This document shows, in pieces, positions 33,359 to 42,403 of a stretch of DNA of 64,000 bases (the first letter of the stretch is position 1; every line of letters starts with the position of its first letter). The notes under the pieces are model-generated. The model worked only from the letters and a program-made list of their open reading frames with translations, was not told the DNA's origin and did not search any database. This stretch comes from Chryseomonas sp014190935 (GTDB lineage: Bacteria > Pseudomonadota > Gammaproteobacteria > Pseudomonadales > Pseudomonadaceae), in the NCBI RefSeq assembly GCF_014190935.1, contig NZ_JACHVV010000001.1:62001-126000 (forward strand), read 5' to 3'. The position numbers were made by a program, and so were the translations under genes.

Positions 33359-35218
33359 ATGGCTCTATTGCAGATAGCCGAACCCGGAATGGCGCCCAAG
33401 CCGCACCAGCGCAAGCTGGCGGTGGGTATCGATCTGGGCACCACCAATTCCCTCGTGGCCGCCGTCCGCAGTGGCGTGGCCGAGACCCTGCCCGATCTGC
33501 AGGGCGAGGTGATCCTGCCGTCCGCCGTGCGCTATGGCGCCGCTGGCGTGGAAGTGGGAGCGGGCGCCAAGGCCGCTGCCGCCCAGGATCCCTTCAACAC
33601 CATCCTTTCCGTCAAGCGCCTCATGGGGCGCGGCATCGCCGACGTCAAGCAGCTGGGCGAGCAGTTGCCCTATCGCTTCGTCGCCGGTGAATCGGAAATG
33701 CCCTTCATCGATACCGCTGCCGGGCGCAAGAGTCCGGTGGAGGTCTCCGCCGACATCCTGCGGGTGCTGCGCGAGCGGGCCGAGGCCACCCTGGGTGGCG
33801 AACTGGTCGGCGCGGTCATCACCGTGCCGGCCTACTTCGACGATGCCCAGCGCCAGGCCACCAAGGACGCCGCCCGCTTCGCCGGCCTGAACGTCCTGCG
33901 CCTGCTCAACGAGCCTACCGCGGCCGCCGTGGCCTATGGCCTGGACCGGGGCGAGGAGGGCGTGGTCGCCATCTACGACCTGGGTGGCGGCACCTTCGAC
34001 ATCTCCATCCTGCGCCTGACCCGTGGCGTCTTCGAGGTCATGGCCACCGGTGGCGACAGCGCCCTGGGTGGCGACGACTTCGATCACGCCATCGCCGGCT
34101 GGATCGTCCAGCAGGCCGGGCTGTCCAGCGATCTGGATCCGGGCACCCAGCGACGCCTGCTGCAGAGCGCCTGCGCCGCCAAGGAAGCCCTGTCGGCCGC
34201 CGAGCGCGTCGAGGTCAGTCACGGCGACTGGTCGGGCGTGCTGGACCGCAGCACCTTCCAGGAACTGATCGCGCCGCTGGTTGCGCGCAGCCTCAAGGCC
34301 TGCCGCCGTGCCCTGCGCGATGCGGAAGTGGAGCCGGCGGACATCGCCGCCGTGGTCATGGTCGGCGGTTCGACCCGCGTGCCCTATGTCCGTGAAGCCG
34401 TGGGCGAGCTGTTCGACTGCACCCCGCTCACCGACATCGATCCGGATCGCGTGGTCGCCATCGGTGCCGCGCTGCAGGCCGATTCCCTGGCCGGCAATCG
34501 TGCCGGCGAGGAATTGCTGCTGCTGGACGTCATCCCGCTGTCCCTGGGACTCGAGACCATGGGCGGCCTGATGGAAAAGATCATTCCGCGCAACACCACC
34601 ATCCCGGTGGCGCGAGGCCAGGACTTCACCACCTATCGCGACGGCCAGACCGCCATGCTGGTGCATGTGCTGCAGGGCGAGCGCGAACTGGTCAAGGACG
34701 CCCGCTCCCTGGCGCGCTTCGAGCTGCGTGGCTTTCCGCCCATGGTCGCCGGGGCCGCCAAGATCCGCGTCACCTTCCAGGTCGATGCCGACGGCCTGCT
34801 CGGCGTCAGCGCCCGCGAGCTGTCCAGCGGCGTGGAAGCCAGCGTCCAGGTCAAGCCGTCCTACGGCCTGACCGATGGCGAGATCGCCAACATGCTGCAG
34901 GACTCCTTCCGCCATGCCGGTGACGACATGCAGGCCCGCGCGCTGCGCGAGCAGCAGGTCGAGGCCCGGCGGCTGATCGAGGCGGTCACCGCCGCGCTGG
35001 CCGCCGATGGCGAGCGCCTGCTGGACGCCGAGGAGCGTCAGGTGATCGACCTGGAAATCGGCCGGCTGGCCGAGCTGCTGGACGCCACCGACCTCCAGGC
35101 GCTCGAAGACCAGACCAAGCGTCTTTCTCACGTAACCGATGCCTTCGCCGCCCGGCGGATGAACGCCTCGGTCAAGGCGGCCCTGGCGGGTCGTCGTCTC
35201 AACGATATCGAGGAGTAG
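33359..35218 (+). CDS. hscA: Iron-sulfur chaperone HscA
   Basis: Specialised Hsp70 for cluster transfer from IscU. The 619-aa protein has the ATPase motifs GIDLGTTNSLVAAV, AVITVPAYFDDAQRQATKDAA, IYDLGGGTFDISIL and VVMVGGSTRVPYVREAV, followed by the substrate domain starting LLDVIPLSLGLETMGG. Start MALLQIAEPGMAPKPHQRKLAVG matches the pseudomonad protein. The ribosome site is weak, suggesting coupling to hscB. Confidence 0.96.
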   Translation: MALLQIAEPGMAPKPHQRKLAVGIDLGTTNSLVAAVRSGVAETLPDLQGEVILPSAVRYGAAGVEVGAGAKAAAAQDPFNTILSVKRLMGRGIADVKQLGEQLPYRFVAGESEMPFIDTAAGRKSPVEVSADILRVLRERAEATLGGELVGAVITVPAYFDDAQRQATKDAARFAGLNVLRLLNEPTAAAVAYGLDRGEEGVVAIYDLGGGTFDISILRLTRGVFEVMATGGDSALGGDDFDHAIAGWIVQQAGLSSDLDPGTQRRLLQSACAAKEALSAAERVEVSHGDWSGVLDRSTFQELIAPLVARSLKACRRALRDAEVEPADIAAVVMVGGSTRVPYVREAVGELFDCTPLTDIDPDRVVAIGAALQADSLAGNRAGEELLLLDVIPLSLGLETMGGLMEKIIPRNTTIPVARGQDFTTYRDGQTAMLVHVLQGERELVKDARSLARFELRGFPPMVAGAAKIRVTFQVDADGLLGVSARELSSGVEASVQVKPSYGLTDGEIANMLQDSFRHAGDDMQARALREQQVEARRLIEAVTAALAADGERLLDAEERQVIDLEIGRLAELLDATDLQALEDQTKRLSHVTDAFAARRMNASVKAALAGRRLNDIEE

Positions 35219-35225
35219 TTCCATC

Positions 35226-35564
35226 ATGCCGCAGATCACCCTGCTGCCCCACGCCGAGCACTGCCCCGAGGGCGCGGTCTTCGAAGCCAGCGAAGGCGAA
35301 ACCATCATCGCCGCGGCCATGCGCAACGGCATCGACATTGAGCACGCCTGCGAGATGTCCTGTGCCTGCACCACCTGCCACGTGGTCATTCAGGAAGGCT
35401 TCGACTCCCTCGAGCCGTCCGATGAACTCGAAGACGACATGCTGGACAAGGCCTGGGGTCTGGAGATGCGTTCGCGCCTGTCCTGCCAGGCGGTAGTAGG
35501 CAGCGAAGACCTGGTGGTGGAGATTCCCCGCTACACCATCAACCAGGTTTCCGAAGGTCACTGA
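35226..35564 (+). CDS. fdx: [2Fe-2S] ferredoxin of the isc operon
   Basis: 112-aa adrenodoxin-type ferredoxin supplying electrons for cluster assembly. Ligands are C42, C48, C51 and C87 (ACEMSCACTTCHVV and RLSCQAVVG). It starts 7 bases after hscA. Confidence 0.96.
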   Translation: MPQITLLPHAEHCPEGAVFEASEGETIIAAAMRNGIDIEHACEMSCACTTCHVVIQEGFDSLEPSDELEDDMLDKAWGLEMRSRLSCQAVVGSEDLVVEIPRYTINQVSEGH

Positions 35565-35575
35565 GGACAGCTGTC

Positions 35576-35776
35576 ATGGCACTGAAATGGACCGATGTGC
35601 TGGATATCGCCATCGAACTCAACGACACCCATCCCGACGTGGATCCGCGCTACGTGAATTTCGTCAAGTTGCGCAACTGGGTCGTGGAGCTGCCGGAGTT
35701 CGACGACGATCCCCAGCGGGGTGGCGAGAAGGTGCTGGAGGCCATCCAGGCCGCCTGGATCGAAGAGTCCGCCTGA
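35576..35776 (+). CDS. iscX: IscX protein
   Basis: Acidic 66-aa protein that binds IscS and iron and regulates sulfur transfer. Carries the family pattern LKWTDVLDIAIELNDTHPDVDP, VRFVKL-like NFVKLRNWV and a C-terminal IQAAWIEE. Last gene of the isc operon. Confidence 0.93.
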   Translation: MALKWTDVLDIAIELNDTHPDVDPRYVNFVKLRNWVVELPEFDDDPQRGGEKVLEAIQAAWIEESA

Positions 35777-35811
35777 CGCATCGCCCGTACCGCGCTACGC
35801 TTTTCACCGGG

Positions 35812-35832
35812 ACCCGCGTATAATCCGCGGGT
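35812..35832 (+). promoter_or_regulatory. Hairpin with a TATAAT box in its loop (isc end / ndk start)
   Basis: ACCCGCG and CGCGGGT form a 7-bp stem whose 7-nt loop holds TATAATC (TATAAT at 35819-35824), followed by TTTCGTTTTTG. It can be read as a terminator for the isc operon and as the -10 region of ndk; no good -35 is seen. Confidence 0.5.
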
Positions 35833-35867
35833 TTCGTTTTTGCTCTATTCCCACATTCGGAGTTCAC

Positions 35868-36299
35868 ATGTCTGTTCAACGTACCCTGTCGATCATCAAG
35901 CCCGATGCCGTATCCAAGAATGTCGTCGGTGAGATCGTCACCCGCTTCGAGAAGGCTGGCCTGCGCGTCGTCGCTGCCAAGATGGTCCAGCTGTCCGAGC
36001 GCGAAGCCGGTGGCTTCTACGCCGAACACAAAGAGCGTCCCTTCTTCAAGGATCTGGTCTCCTTCATGACCTCCGGTCCGGTCGTGGTCCAGGTGCTGGA
36101 AGGCGACAACGCCATCGCCAAGAACCGTGAGCTGATGGGCGCCACCGATCCCAAGAAAGCCGACGCCGGTACCATCCGTGCCGACTTCGCCGTCTCCATC
36201 GACGAGAACGCCGTCCACGGTTCGGACTCCGAAGCGTCCGCCGCTCGCGAGATCTCCTACTTCTTCGCAGCCACCGAAGTCTGCGAGCGCATCCGCTGA
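35868..36299 (+). CDS. ndk: Nucleoside diphosphate kinase
   Basis: Balances nucleoside triphosphates by a phospho-His intermediate. The 143-aa protein has MSVQRTLSIIKPDAV and the active site NAVHGSDS with H117. ATG at 35868; a longer frame upstream is rejected since it runs into the promoter hairpin. Confidence 0.97.
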   Translation: MSVQRTLSIIKPDAVSKNVVGEIVTRFEKAGLRVVAAKMVQLSEREAGGFYAEHKERPFFKDLVSFMTSGPVVVQVLEGDNAIAKNRELMGATDPKKADAGTIRADFAVSIDENAVHGSDSEASAAREISYFFAATEVCERIR

Positions 36300-36307
36300 G
36301 GATGAGC

Positions 36308-36364
36308 GCTGGCCAGGGAAGCGGCCAGCCCGCCTTCCTGGCACCGCCCGCGCCCCGCGCGGGC
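36308..36364 (+). terminator. Two hairpins after ndk
   Basis: GCTGGCC/GGCCAGC (36308-36329, 8-nt loop) and the GC-only stem GCCCGCGC/GCGCGGGC with loop CCC (36346-36364). Neither has a strong T tract, so partial termination between ndk and rlmN is the most that can be said. Confidence 0.45.
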
Positions 36365-36392
36365 TTCAAACAGATTTCGTCGAGGTGATCCC

Positions 36393-37532
36393 ATGACCAC
36401 AGCCACCGATAAGGTCAATCTGCTGGGCCTGACCCAGCCGCAACTCGAGTCGTTCTTCGAGTCCATCGGGGAGAAGCGCTTTCGCGCCGGCCAGGTCATG
36501 AAGTGGATCCATCACTTCGGCATCGATGATTTCGACGCCATGAGCAACCTGGGCAAGGCGCTCAAGGAAAAGCTCAAGGCCGCCGCGGAAATCCGTGGCC
36601 CCGAGATCGTCAGCGAGGACATCTCCCGCGATGGCACCCGCAAGTGGGTGATCCGCGTCGCCTCCGGCAGCTGCGTCGAGACCGTCTACATCCCGCAGAA
36701 CGGCCGCGGCACCCTTTGCGTGTCGTCCCAGGCCGGTTGCGCGCTGGACTGCAGCTTCTGCTCCACCGGCAAGCAGGGCTTCAACAGCAACCTCACCGCC
36801 GCCGAGGTGATCGGCCAGGTGTGGATCGCCAACAAGTCCTTTGGCAGCGTGCCCGCCAAGATCGACCGTGCCATCACCAACGTGGTGATGATGGGCATGG
36901 GCGAGCCCCTGCTGAACTTCGACAACGTCGTCGCCGCCATGCGCATCATGATGGACGACCTCGGCTACGGCATCTCCAAGCGCAAGGTCACCCTGTCCAC
37001 CTCGGGCGTGGTGCCGATGATCGAGGAGCTGGCCAAGCACATCGACGTCTCCCTGGCGCTGTCGCTGCACGCGCCCAACGACGAGTTGCGCAACGAGCTG
37101 GTGCCGATCAACCGCAAGTATCCCCTGGCCATGCTGCTCGACGCCTGCCAGAGGTACATCGGCCAGCTGGGCGAGAAGCGCGTCCTGACCATCGAGTACA
37201 CCCTGCTCAAGGACGTCAACGACCTGCCCGAGCACGCCCTGCAGATGATCGAGCTGCTGCGCAACGTGCCTTGCAAGATCAACCTGATTCCCTTCAATCC
37301 CTTTCCGCACTCCGGCTACGAGCGGCCGAGCAAGAACGCCACCCGCCGTTTCCAGGAGCTGCTGCAGCAGGCCGGTTTCAACGTCACGGTGCGCACCACC
37401 CGCGGTGACGACATCGACGCCGCCTGTGGCCAGCTGGTGGGGCAGGTCATGGACCGTACCCGCCGCAGCCAGCGCTATATCGCCGTTCGCCAGCTCGACG
37501 GTGCCGAAACTGTAACGCCGCTCCAGGGCTGA
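36393..37532 (+). CDS. rlmN: Dual-specificity RNA methyltransferase RlmN
   Basis: Radical SAM enzyme that makes m2A in 23S rRNA (2503) and tRNA (37). The 379-aa protein has the cluster motif CALDCSFC (C116, C120, C123), MGMGEPLLNFDNV, and LAISLHA-type LALSLHAPNDELR. The second methylation cysteine lies near the C-terminus in DAACGQL. Starts the rlmN-pilF-rodZ-ispG-hisS run. Confidence 0.96.
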   Translation: MTTATDKVNLLGLTQPQLESFFESIGEKRFRAGQVMKWIHHFGIDDFDAMSNLGKALKEKLKAAAEIRGPEIVSEDISRDGTRKWVIRVASGSCVETVYIPQNGRGTLCVSSQAGCALDCSFCSTGKQGFNSNLTAAEVIGQVWIANKSFGSVPAKIDRAITNVVMMGMGEPLLNFDNVVAAMRIMMDDLGYGISKRKVTLSTSGVVPMIEELAKHIDVSLALSLHAPNDELRNELVPINRKYPLAMLLDACQRYIGQLGEKRVLTIEYTLLKDVNDLPEHALQMIELLRNVPCKINLIPFNPFPHSGYERPSKNATRRFQELLQQAGFNVTVRTTRGDDIDAACGQLVGQVMDRTRRSQRYIAVRQLDGAETVTPLQG

Positions 37533-37542
37533 GGGCGCGACC

Positions 37543-38313
37543 ATGGCGATCACGCGCTTTGCAGCTGTCGCGCTCGCCCTGGTGGTCGGTGGCCTCGCCG
37601 GCTGCGTGACCGAGGGTGATCGCAACCCCATGGATACCCGCCAGGGACGGATGCAGGCCCGTGATGCCTACATCCAGCTCGGCCTCGGCTATGTCCAGCA
37701 GGGCAACACCGAGCAGGCCAAGGTGCCGCTGAAGAAGGCCCTGGAGCTGGATTCGTCGAGTGCCGACGCCCATGCCGCGCTCGGACTGGTGTTCCAGGCC
37801 CAGGGCGAGACCGACCTGGCCGATCAGGAATACCGCCTGGCCCTGCGCGAGCGGCCCCACGATGCCCGCATCCTCAACAACTACGGCAGCTTCCTCTATG
37901 AGCAGGGGCGCTACAAGGATGCCTACGAACGCTTCACCCAGGCCGCCGAGGACAGCCTCTATCCGGAGCGAGCCCGGGTGTTCGAGAATCTCGGCCTGAC
38001 CGCCCTGCGACTCAATCAGGTCGACTTGGGCAAGGAAAATCTGGAAAAATCCCTGCGGCTGGATCGCAATCAGCCCAGGGCCCTGTTCGAATTGGCTCAA
38101 TTGGCCTACCAGACGCGCGATTACGTGCCGTCCCGGAGCTATTACCAGGCCTTCAGCCAGCTAAGCCCCCAGGATGCCCGCAGCCTGCTGCTCGGGATCC
38201 GTCTTGCCGAGGTGTTCAATGATCGCAACACCGCCGCGAGTTATGCCCTGCAGCTGAAGCGCCTCTACCCGAACTCACCTGAATATCGTCAACTTCAGTC
38301 GGAGCAGAAATGA
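37543..38313 (+). CDS. pilF: Type IV pilus pilotin PilF
   Basis: Outer-membrane lipoprotein that localises the PilQ secretin. The 256-aa protein has a lipobox LAGC (C21) after a hydrophobic leader, then six or so TPR units (QLGLGYVQQGNTEQAKVPLKKALELD and following). It overlaps rodZ by 4 bases. Confidence 0.92.
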   Translation: MAITRFAAVALALVVGGLAGCVTEGDRNPMDTRQGRMQARDAYIQLGLGYVQQGNTEQAKVPLKKALELDSSSADAHAALGLVFQAQGETDLADQEYRLALRERPHDARILNNYGSFLYEQGRYKDAYERFTQAAEDSLYPERARVFENLGLTALRLNQVDLGKENLEKSLRLDRNQPRALFELAQLAYQTRDYVPSRSYYQAFSQLSPQDARSLLLGIRLAEVFNDRNTAASYALQLKRLYPNSPEYRQLQSEQK

Positions 38314-39278
38314 CCGCAGTGCAATCCGAAGCGGTACACGCCGGACGGGGCAATCCCGGTGAGATCTTGCGGCAGAAGCGGCTGGCGCTTGGCTGGAGCC
38401 AGGCCCAGGTCGCCCAGAATCTCAATCTCAGCGAGCGCATCATCGAGCAGCTCGAATCCGGCAACTATCAGCAGATGCCGGGACACACCTTTGCCCGCGG
38501 CTACACCAAGGCCTACGGCAAGCTGCTCGGCCTGGACCAGGTCGAGCTGGTGCGTACCTTCGACGGCTACACCGGCACCGATGCCAAGGGCAGCACCGTG
38601 CACAGCCTGGGGCGTCTCGACGAGCCGGTGCGGCTGTCGCGCAATGTCCTGAGATTCGTCAGTTTCATCCTGGTGGTGCTGATCATCGCCATGGGCCTGT
38701 TCTGGTGGCAGGAGCGCAGTCGCCAGGCCTCCAGCGCCAGTGCCGTGAGCATGGAGCATGTCGAGGTCGAGGGCGCCGACGGCAAGACCGAGATCCATCC
38801 GATCGACGAGCCGGAAGAACAGCCCCCGGTCGCCGCCCAGCAGCCGGCCACCAGCGTGCCTTCCCCGGTGGGCACGCCGACGCCGGATGCCAACGCCGTC
38901 GCCGCCATGACCGCTCCCACCGCCGCGCCCACCCCGGCCCCGGCAACGGGTTCGACTCCGTCGACCTCGACGGCGCCCGCCGCAGCGGCGCCTGCCGCGC
39001 CAGCCAGCGTGGCGCCCGTCGCCGGCAGCGACAGCCTCAACATCCGTTTCACCGCCAGTTGCTGGACGCAGGTCAGCGACGGTACCGGCAAGATCCTTTT
39101 CAGCGGCGTGAAGAAGGGCGGCGAGAGCCTCGAATACGCTTCGATCAAGGCGCCGGTGAACATCCGTCTCGGCTTCGCCCGCGGGGCCCAGATCTCCTAC
39201 AACGGTCAGGTCGTCGACCTCGCGCCCTACACCAAGGGCGAGACCGCCCGCATCAAACTCGGTCAGGCCGGACAATGA
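38310..39278 (+). CDS. rodZ: Cytoskeletal/cell-shape protein RodZ
   Basis: Links MreB to the wall-elongation machinery. The 322-aa protein has an N-terminal Cro-type helix-turn-helix (LRQKRLALGWSQAQVAQNLNLSERIIEQLE, about 20-50), one membrane helix at about 115-133, a long Ala/Pro/Thr-rich periplasmic linker, and a C-terminal DUF4115 beta domain (RFTASCWTQVSDGTGKILFSG). ATG overlaps pilF. Confidence 0.92.
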   Translation: MTAVQSEAVHAGRGNPGEILRQKRLALGWSQAQVAQNLNLSERIIEQLESGNYQQMPGHTFARGYTKAYGKLLGLDQVELVRTFDGYTGTDAKGSTVHSLGRLDEPVRLSRNVLRFVSFILVVLIIAMGLFWWQERSRQASSASAVSMEHVEVEGADGKTEIHPIDEPEEQPPVAAQQPATSVPSPVGTPTPDANAVAAMTAPTAAPTPAPATGSTPSTSTAPAAAAPAAPASVAPVAGSDSLNIRFTASCWTQVSDGTGKILFSGVKKGGESLEYASIKAPVNIRLGFARGAQISYNGQVVDLAPYTKGETARIKLGQAGQ

Positions 39279-39305
39279 CGTCCGGCGACCCCATGGGAAA
39301 CCAGC

Positions 39306-40418
39306 ATGCATAGCGAATCGCCCATCAAACGTCGGTTGTCCCGCAAGATCTGGGTCGGCTCGGTGCCGGTCGGCGGCGATGCCCCCATCGCCGTGCAGAG
39401 CATGACCAACACCGAAACCTGCGACGTCGACGCCACCGTGGCGCAGATCCAGCGCCTGCAGGACGCCGGTGCCGACATCGTGCGCATCTCGGTGCCCGAC
39501 ATGGACGCCGCCGAAGCCTTCGGGCGCATCAAGCAGCGGGTCAGCCTGCCGCTGGTGGCCGACATCCACTTCGACTACAAGATCGCCCTGCGCGTCGCCG
39601 AGCTGGGCGTGGACTGCCTGCGCATCAATCCCGGCAACATCGGTCGCGAAGACCGGGTTCGGGCGGTGGTCGACGCGGCCCGCGAGCGCGGCATCCCGAT
39701 CCGCATCGGCGTCAACGCCGGTTCGCTGGAAAAGGACCTGCAGAAGAAATACGGCGAGCCCACCCCGGAAGCCCTGGTGGAATCGGCCATGCGCCACGTC
39801 GACCACCTGGAGAAGCTGGACTATCCGGACTTCAAGGTGAGCGTGAAGGCCAGTGACGTCTTCATGGCCGTGGCCGCCTATCGCCAGCTGGCCACCCGCA
39901 TCGAGCAGCCGCTGCACCTGGGCATCACCGAAGCCGGCGGCCTGCGCTCGGGTACGGTGAAATCCGCCGTGGGTCTGGGCATGCTCCTGGCCGAAGGCAT
40001 CGGCGACACCATCCGCATCTCGCTCGCGGCCGATCCGGTCGAGGAGATCAAGGTCGGTTTCGACATCCTGAAATCCCTGCGCCTGCGTTCGCGTGGCATC
40101 AACTTCATCGCCTGCCCGAGCTGCTCGCGGCAGAACTTCGATGTGGTCAAGACCATGAACGAGCTGGAAGGGCGCCTGGAGGACCTGCTGGTGCCGCTGG
40201 ACGTCGCGGTGATCGGCTGCGTGGTCAACGGCCCCGGTGAAGCCAAGGAGGCCCATGTCGGCCTGACCGGAGGTACGCCCAACAACCTGGTGTACATCGA
40301 CGGCAAGCCGGCCTCCAAGCTGAACAACGACAATCTGGTGGACGAGCTGGAAGGGCTCATCCGCCGCAAGGCGGCCGAAAAGGCCGAAGCGGATGCCGCA
40401 CTCATCGCGCGCAGCTGA
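39306..40418 (+). CDS. ispG: 4-hydroxy-3-methylbut-2-enyl diphosphate synthase
   Basis: [4Fe-4S] enzyme of the MEP isoprenoid pathway (also called GcpE). The 370-aa protein has VGGDAPIAVQSMTNT near the start, DIHFDYKIAL, and cluster ligands in ACPSCSRQ and GCVVNGPGEA. Standard position between rodZ and hisS; depends on the isc system encoded upstream. Confidence 0.97.
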   Translation: MHSESPIKRRLSRKIWVGSVPVGGDAPIAVQSMTNTETCDVDATVAQIQRLQDAGADIVRISVPDMDAAEAFGRIKQRVSLPLVADIHFDYKIALRVAELGVDCLRINPGNIGREDRVRAVVDAARERGIPIRIGVNAGSLEKDLQKKYGEPTPEALVESAMRHVDHLEKLDYPDFKVSVKASDVFMAVAAYRQLATRIEQPLHLGITEAGGLRSGTVKSAVGLGMLLAEGIGDTIRISLAADPVEEIKVGFDILKSLRLRSRGINFIACPSCSRQNFDVVKTMNELEGRLEDLLVPLDVAVIGCVVNGPGEAKEAHVGLTGGTPNNLVYIDGKPASKLNNDNLVDELEGLIRRKAAEKAEADAALIARS

Positions 40419-40442
40419 AAGATCAAGGAATAAGGCCCTTTC

Positions 40443-41750
40443 GTGAGCAAGTCCCTGCAAGCCATCCGTGGCATGAACGATATTCTGCCGGAGCAGACTC
40501 CGGCCTGGCGCTACCTGGAACGCACCTTCGCGACGCTGCTCGACGGCTATGGCTACCACGAGATCCGTCTGCCCATCATGGAGTTCACCGAACTCTTCGC
40601 CCGGGGCATCGGCGAGGGTACCGACGTGGTCGACAAGGAGATGTACACCTTCCTCGACCGCAACGAGGAGTCCCTGACCCTGCGGCCGGAAGGCACCGCG
40701 GGTTGCGTGCGGGCCGTGCTCGAACATGGCATGACCGGCGGTGGCCAGGTGCAGAAGCTCTGGTACGCCGGGCCGATGTTCCGCTACGAGAAGCCGCAGA
40801 AGGGTCGCTATCGGCAGTTCCACCAGATCGGCGTCGAGGTCTTCAACCTGCCCGGTCCGGACATCGACGCCGAGCTGATCGTGCTCACCGCGCGCCTCTG
40901 GCAGCGCCTGGGCCTGACCGACGCCGTCACCCTGCAGCTCAACAGCCTGGGCTCCAGTGCCGATCGCGTGCGCTATCGCGAAGCCCTGGTGGCCTATCTG
41001 CAGGACCGCTTCGAGCAGCTCGACGAAGACAGCCAGCGCCGCCTGACCACCAATCCGCTGCGCATCCTCGACAGCAAGAACGCCCAGACCCAGGCGCTGC
41101 TGCAGGACGCCCCGACCCTGGCGGATTACCTGGACGACGAATCCCGCGCCCACTTCGATGGCCTGAAAGCCCGTCTGGACGCCGCCGGGATCCGCTACCA
41201 GATCAATCCCAAGCTGGTGCGTGGCCTGGACTACTACGGCCGTACCGTCTTCGAGTGGGTCACCGACAAGCTCGGCGCCCAGGGCACCGTCTGCGCCGGT
41301 GGCCGCTACGACGGCCTGATCACCCAGTTCGGCGGCAAGCCGACTCCAGGGGTCGGTTTCGCCATGGGCGTCGAGCGCCTGGTGCTGCTGCTGGAAACCC
41401 TGGAGCGTCTGCCCGGTGATCTGCAGCGCCCCGCCGATCTCTATCTCTGCGCCTTTGGCGAGGCGGCCGAACTGGCCGGCCTCAAGCTGGCCGAGCAATT
41501 GCGCGATGCCCGTCCCGACCTGCGTCTGCTGGTCAACGCCGGCGCCGGCAGCTTCAAGAGCCAGTTCAAGAAGGCCGACAAGAGCGGCGCGCTCTGGGCG
41601 ATGATCCTGGGCGACGACGAACTGGCCACGCAACAGGTGGCACTCAAGCCGCTGCGTGGCGAGGCGCCCCAGGAAAAGGTCGACTTCGCGGCTCTGGCCG
41701 CCCGTCTGGACGAGATTTTGCCCCCGGCCGGTTCCGGTCGCGGGAATTGA
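40443..41750 (+). CDS. hisS: Histidyl-tRNA synthetase
   Basis: Class II synthetase. The 435-aa protein (GTG start) has motif 1 around FTELFARGIGEGTDVV, motif 2 MFRYEKPQKGRYRQFHQIG, the His-specific LVRGLDYYGRTVFEW, and motif 3 GVGFAMGVERL, followed by an anticodon-binding domain. Complete length. Confidence 0.97.
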   Translation: MSKSLQAIRGMNDILPEQTPAWRYLERTFATLLDGYGYHEIRLPIMEFTELFARGIGEGTDVVDKEMYTFLDRNEESLTLRPEGTAGCVRAVLEHGMTGGGQVQKLWYAGPMFRYEKPQKGRYRQFHQIGVEVFNLPGPDIDAELIVLTARLWQRLGLTDAVTLQLNSLGSSADRVRYREALVAYLQDRFEQLDEDSQRRLTTNPLRILDSKNAQTQALLQDAPTLADYLDDESRAHFDGLKARLDAAGIRYQINPKLVRGLDYYGRTVFEWVTDKLGAQGTVCAGGRYDGLITQFGGKPTPGVGFAMGVERLVLLLETLERLPGDLQRPADLYLCAFGEAAELAGLKLAEQLRDARPDLRLLVNAGAGSFKSQFKKADKSGALWAMILGDDELATQQVALKPLRGEAPQEKVDFAALAARLDEILPPAGSGRGN

Positions 41751-41761
41751 GGAGAACGGAT

Positions 41762-42403
41762 TTGAGTTCCATCGACGACGACAATCTGGTGGTCGCCAAG
41801 GCCTGGTGGCAGCGTAACGGCAAGCCGCTGCTGGCCGGTGGCGTCATCGCCCTGGTGGCGGTACTGGGCTGGCAGGGCTGGCAGCGCTATCAGAACAACC
41901 AGGCGCAAGGCGCCTCGGTGCTCTATCAGCAGCTGGTGGAAGCTACCCTGGCACCCGGTGGCAAGGTCGACACCGCGCGGGTGACCGATACCTACGGCAA
42001 GCTCAAGCAGGATTATTCCGGTACCGCCTACGCCCAGTACGGTAGTCTCTTCGTCGCCAAGGTGGCGGTGGAGAACAATCGCCTGGACGACGCCGCCGCC
42101 GAACTCAAGGCCGTGGTGGACAAGCCCCACGACGCCGAACTCGGCGAGCTGGCGCGTCAGCGTCTGGCCCGGGTGCTGGCAGCCCAGGGCAAGGCCGAAG
42201 AGGGCCTCAAGCTGCTGGATGGCGAGGCACCCAAGGCCTACGTCGCCAATCGCGAAGAATTGCGTGGCGACCTGCTGGTGGCGTTGAAGAAGCCGACCGA
42301 GGCCCGCGCCGCCTACGAAAAAGCCCGCGCCGCGCTGCCCAACGATGCAGCCGAAGGCGTGCTGCAAATGAAACTCGATGATCTCGCCAAAGGAGACGCC
42401 TGA
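41762..42403 (+). CDS. YfgM-like SecYEG ancillary membrane protein
   Basis: Inner-membrane, periplasmic TPR-like protein of the YfgM type. The TTG at 41762 is chosen since AGGAGA stands 6 bases before it and it gives the usual start SSIDDDNLVVAKAWWQRNGKP; the earlier TTG at 41747 overlaps the hisS stop. One membrane helix (LLAGGVIALVAVLGWQGW) is followed by helical repeats (AAAELKAVVDKPHDAELGELARQRLARVL). The gene order hisS-yfgM-bamB-der agrees. 213 aa. Confidence 0.88.
   Translation: MSSIDDDNLVVAKAWWQRNGKPLLAGGVIALVAVLGWQGWQRYQNNQAQGASVLYQQLVEATLAPGGKVDTARVTDTYGKLKQDYSGTAYAQYGSLFVAKVAVENNRLDDAAAELKAVVDKPHDAELGELARQRLARVLAAQGKAEEGLKLLDGEAPKAYVANREELRGDLLVALKKPTEARAAYEKARAALPNDAAEGVLQMKLDDLAKGDA

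Noticed and set aside
33365..35389. 674-aa open frame antisense to hscA
   Set aside because: Same type of antisense shadow; hscA has all Hsp70 motifs on the other strand.
38295..41633. 1112-aa open frame antisense to rodZ, ispG and hisS
   Set aside because: Runs across three certain genes on the other strand; composition is that of a GC-codon shadow.
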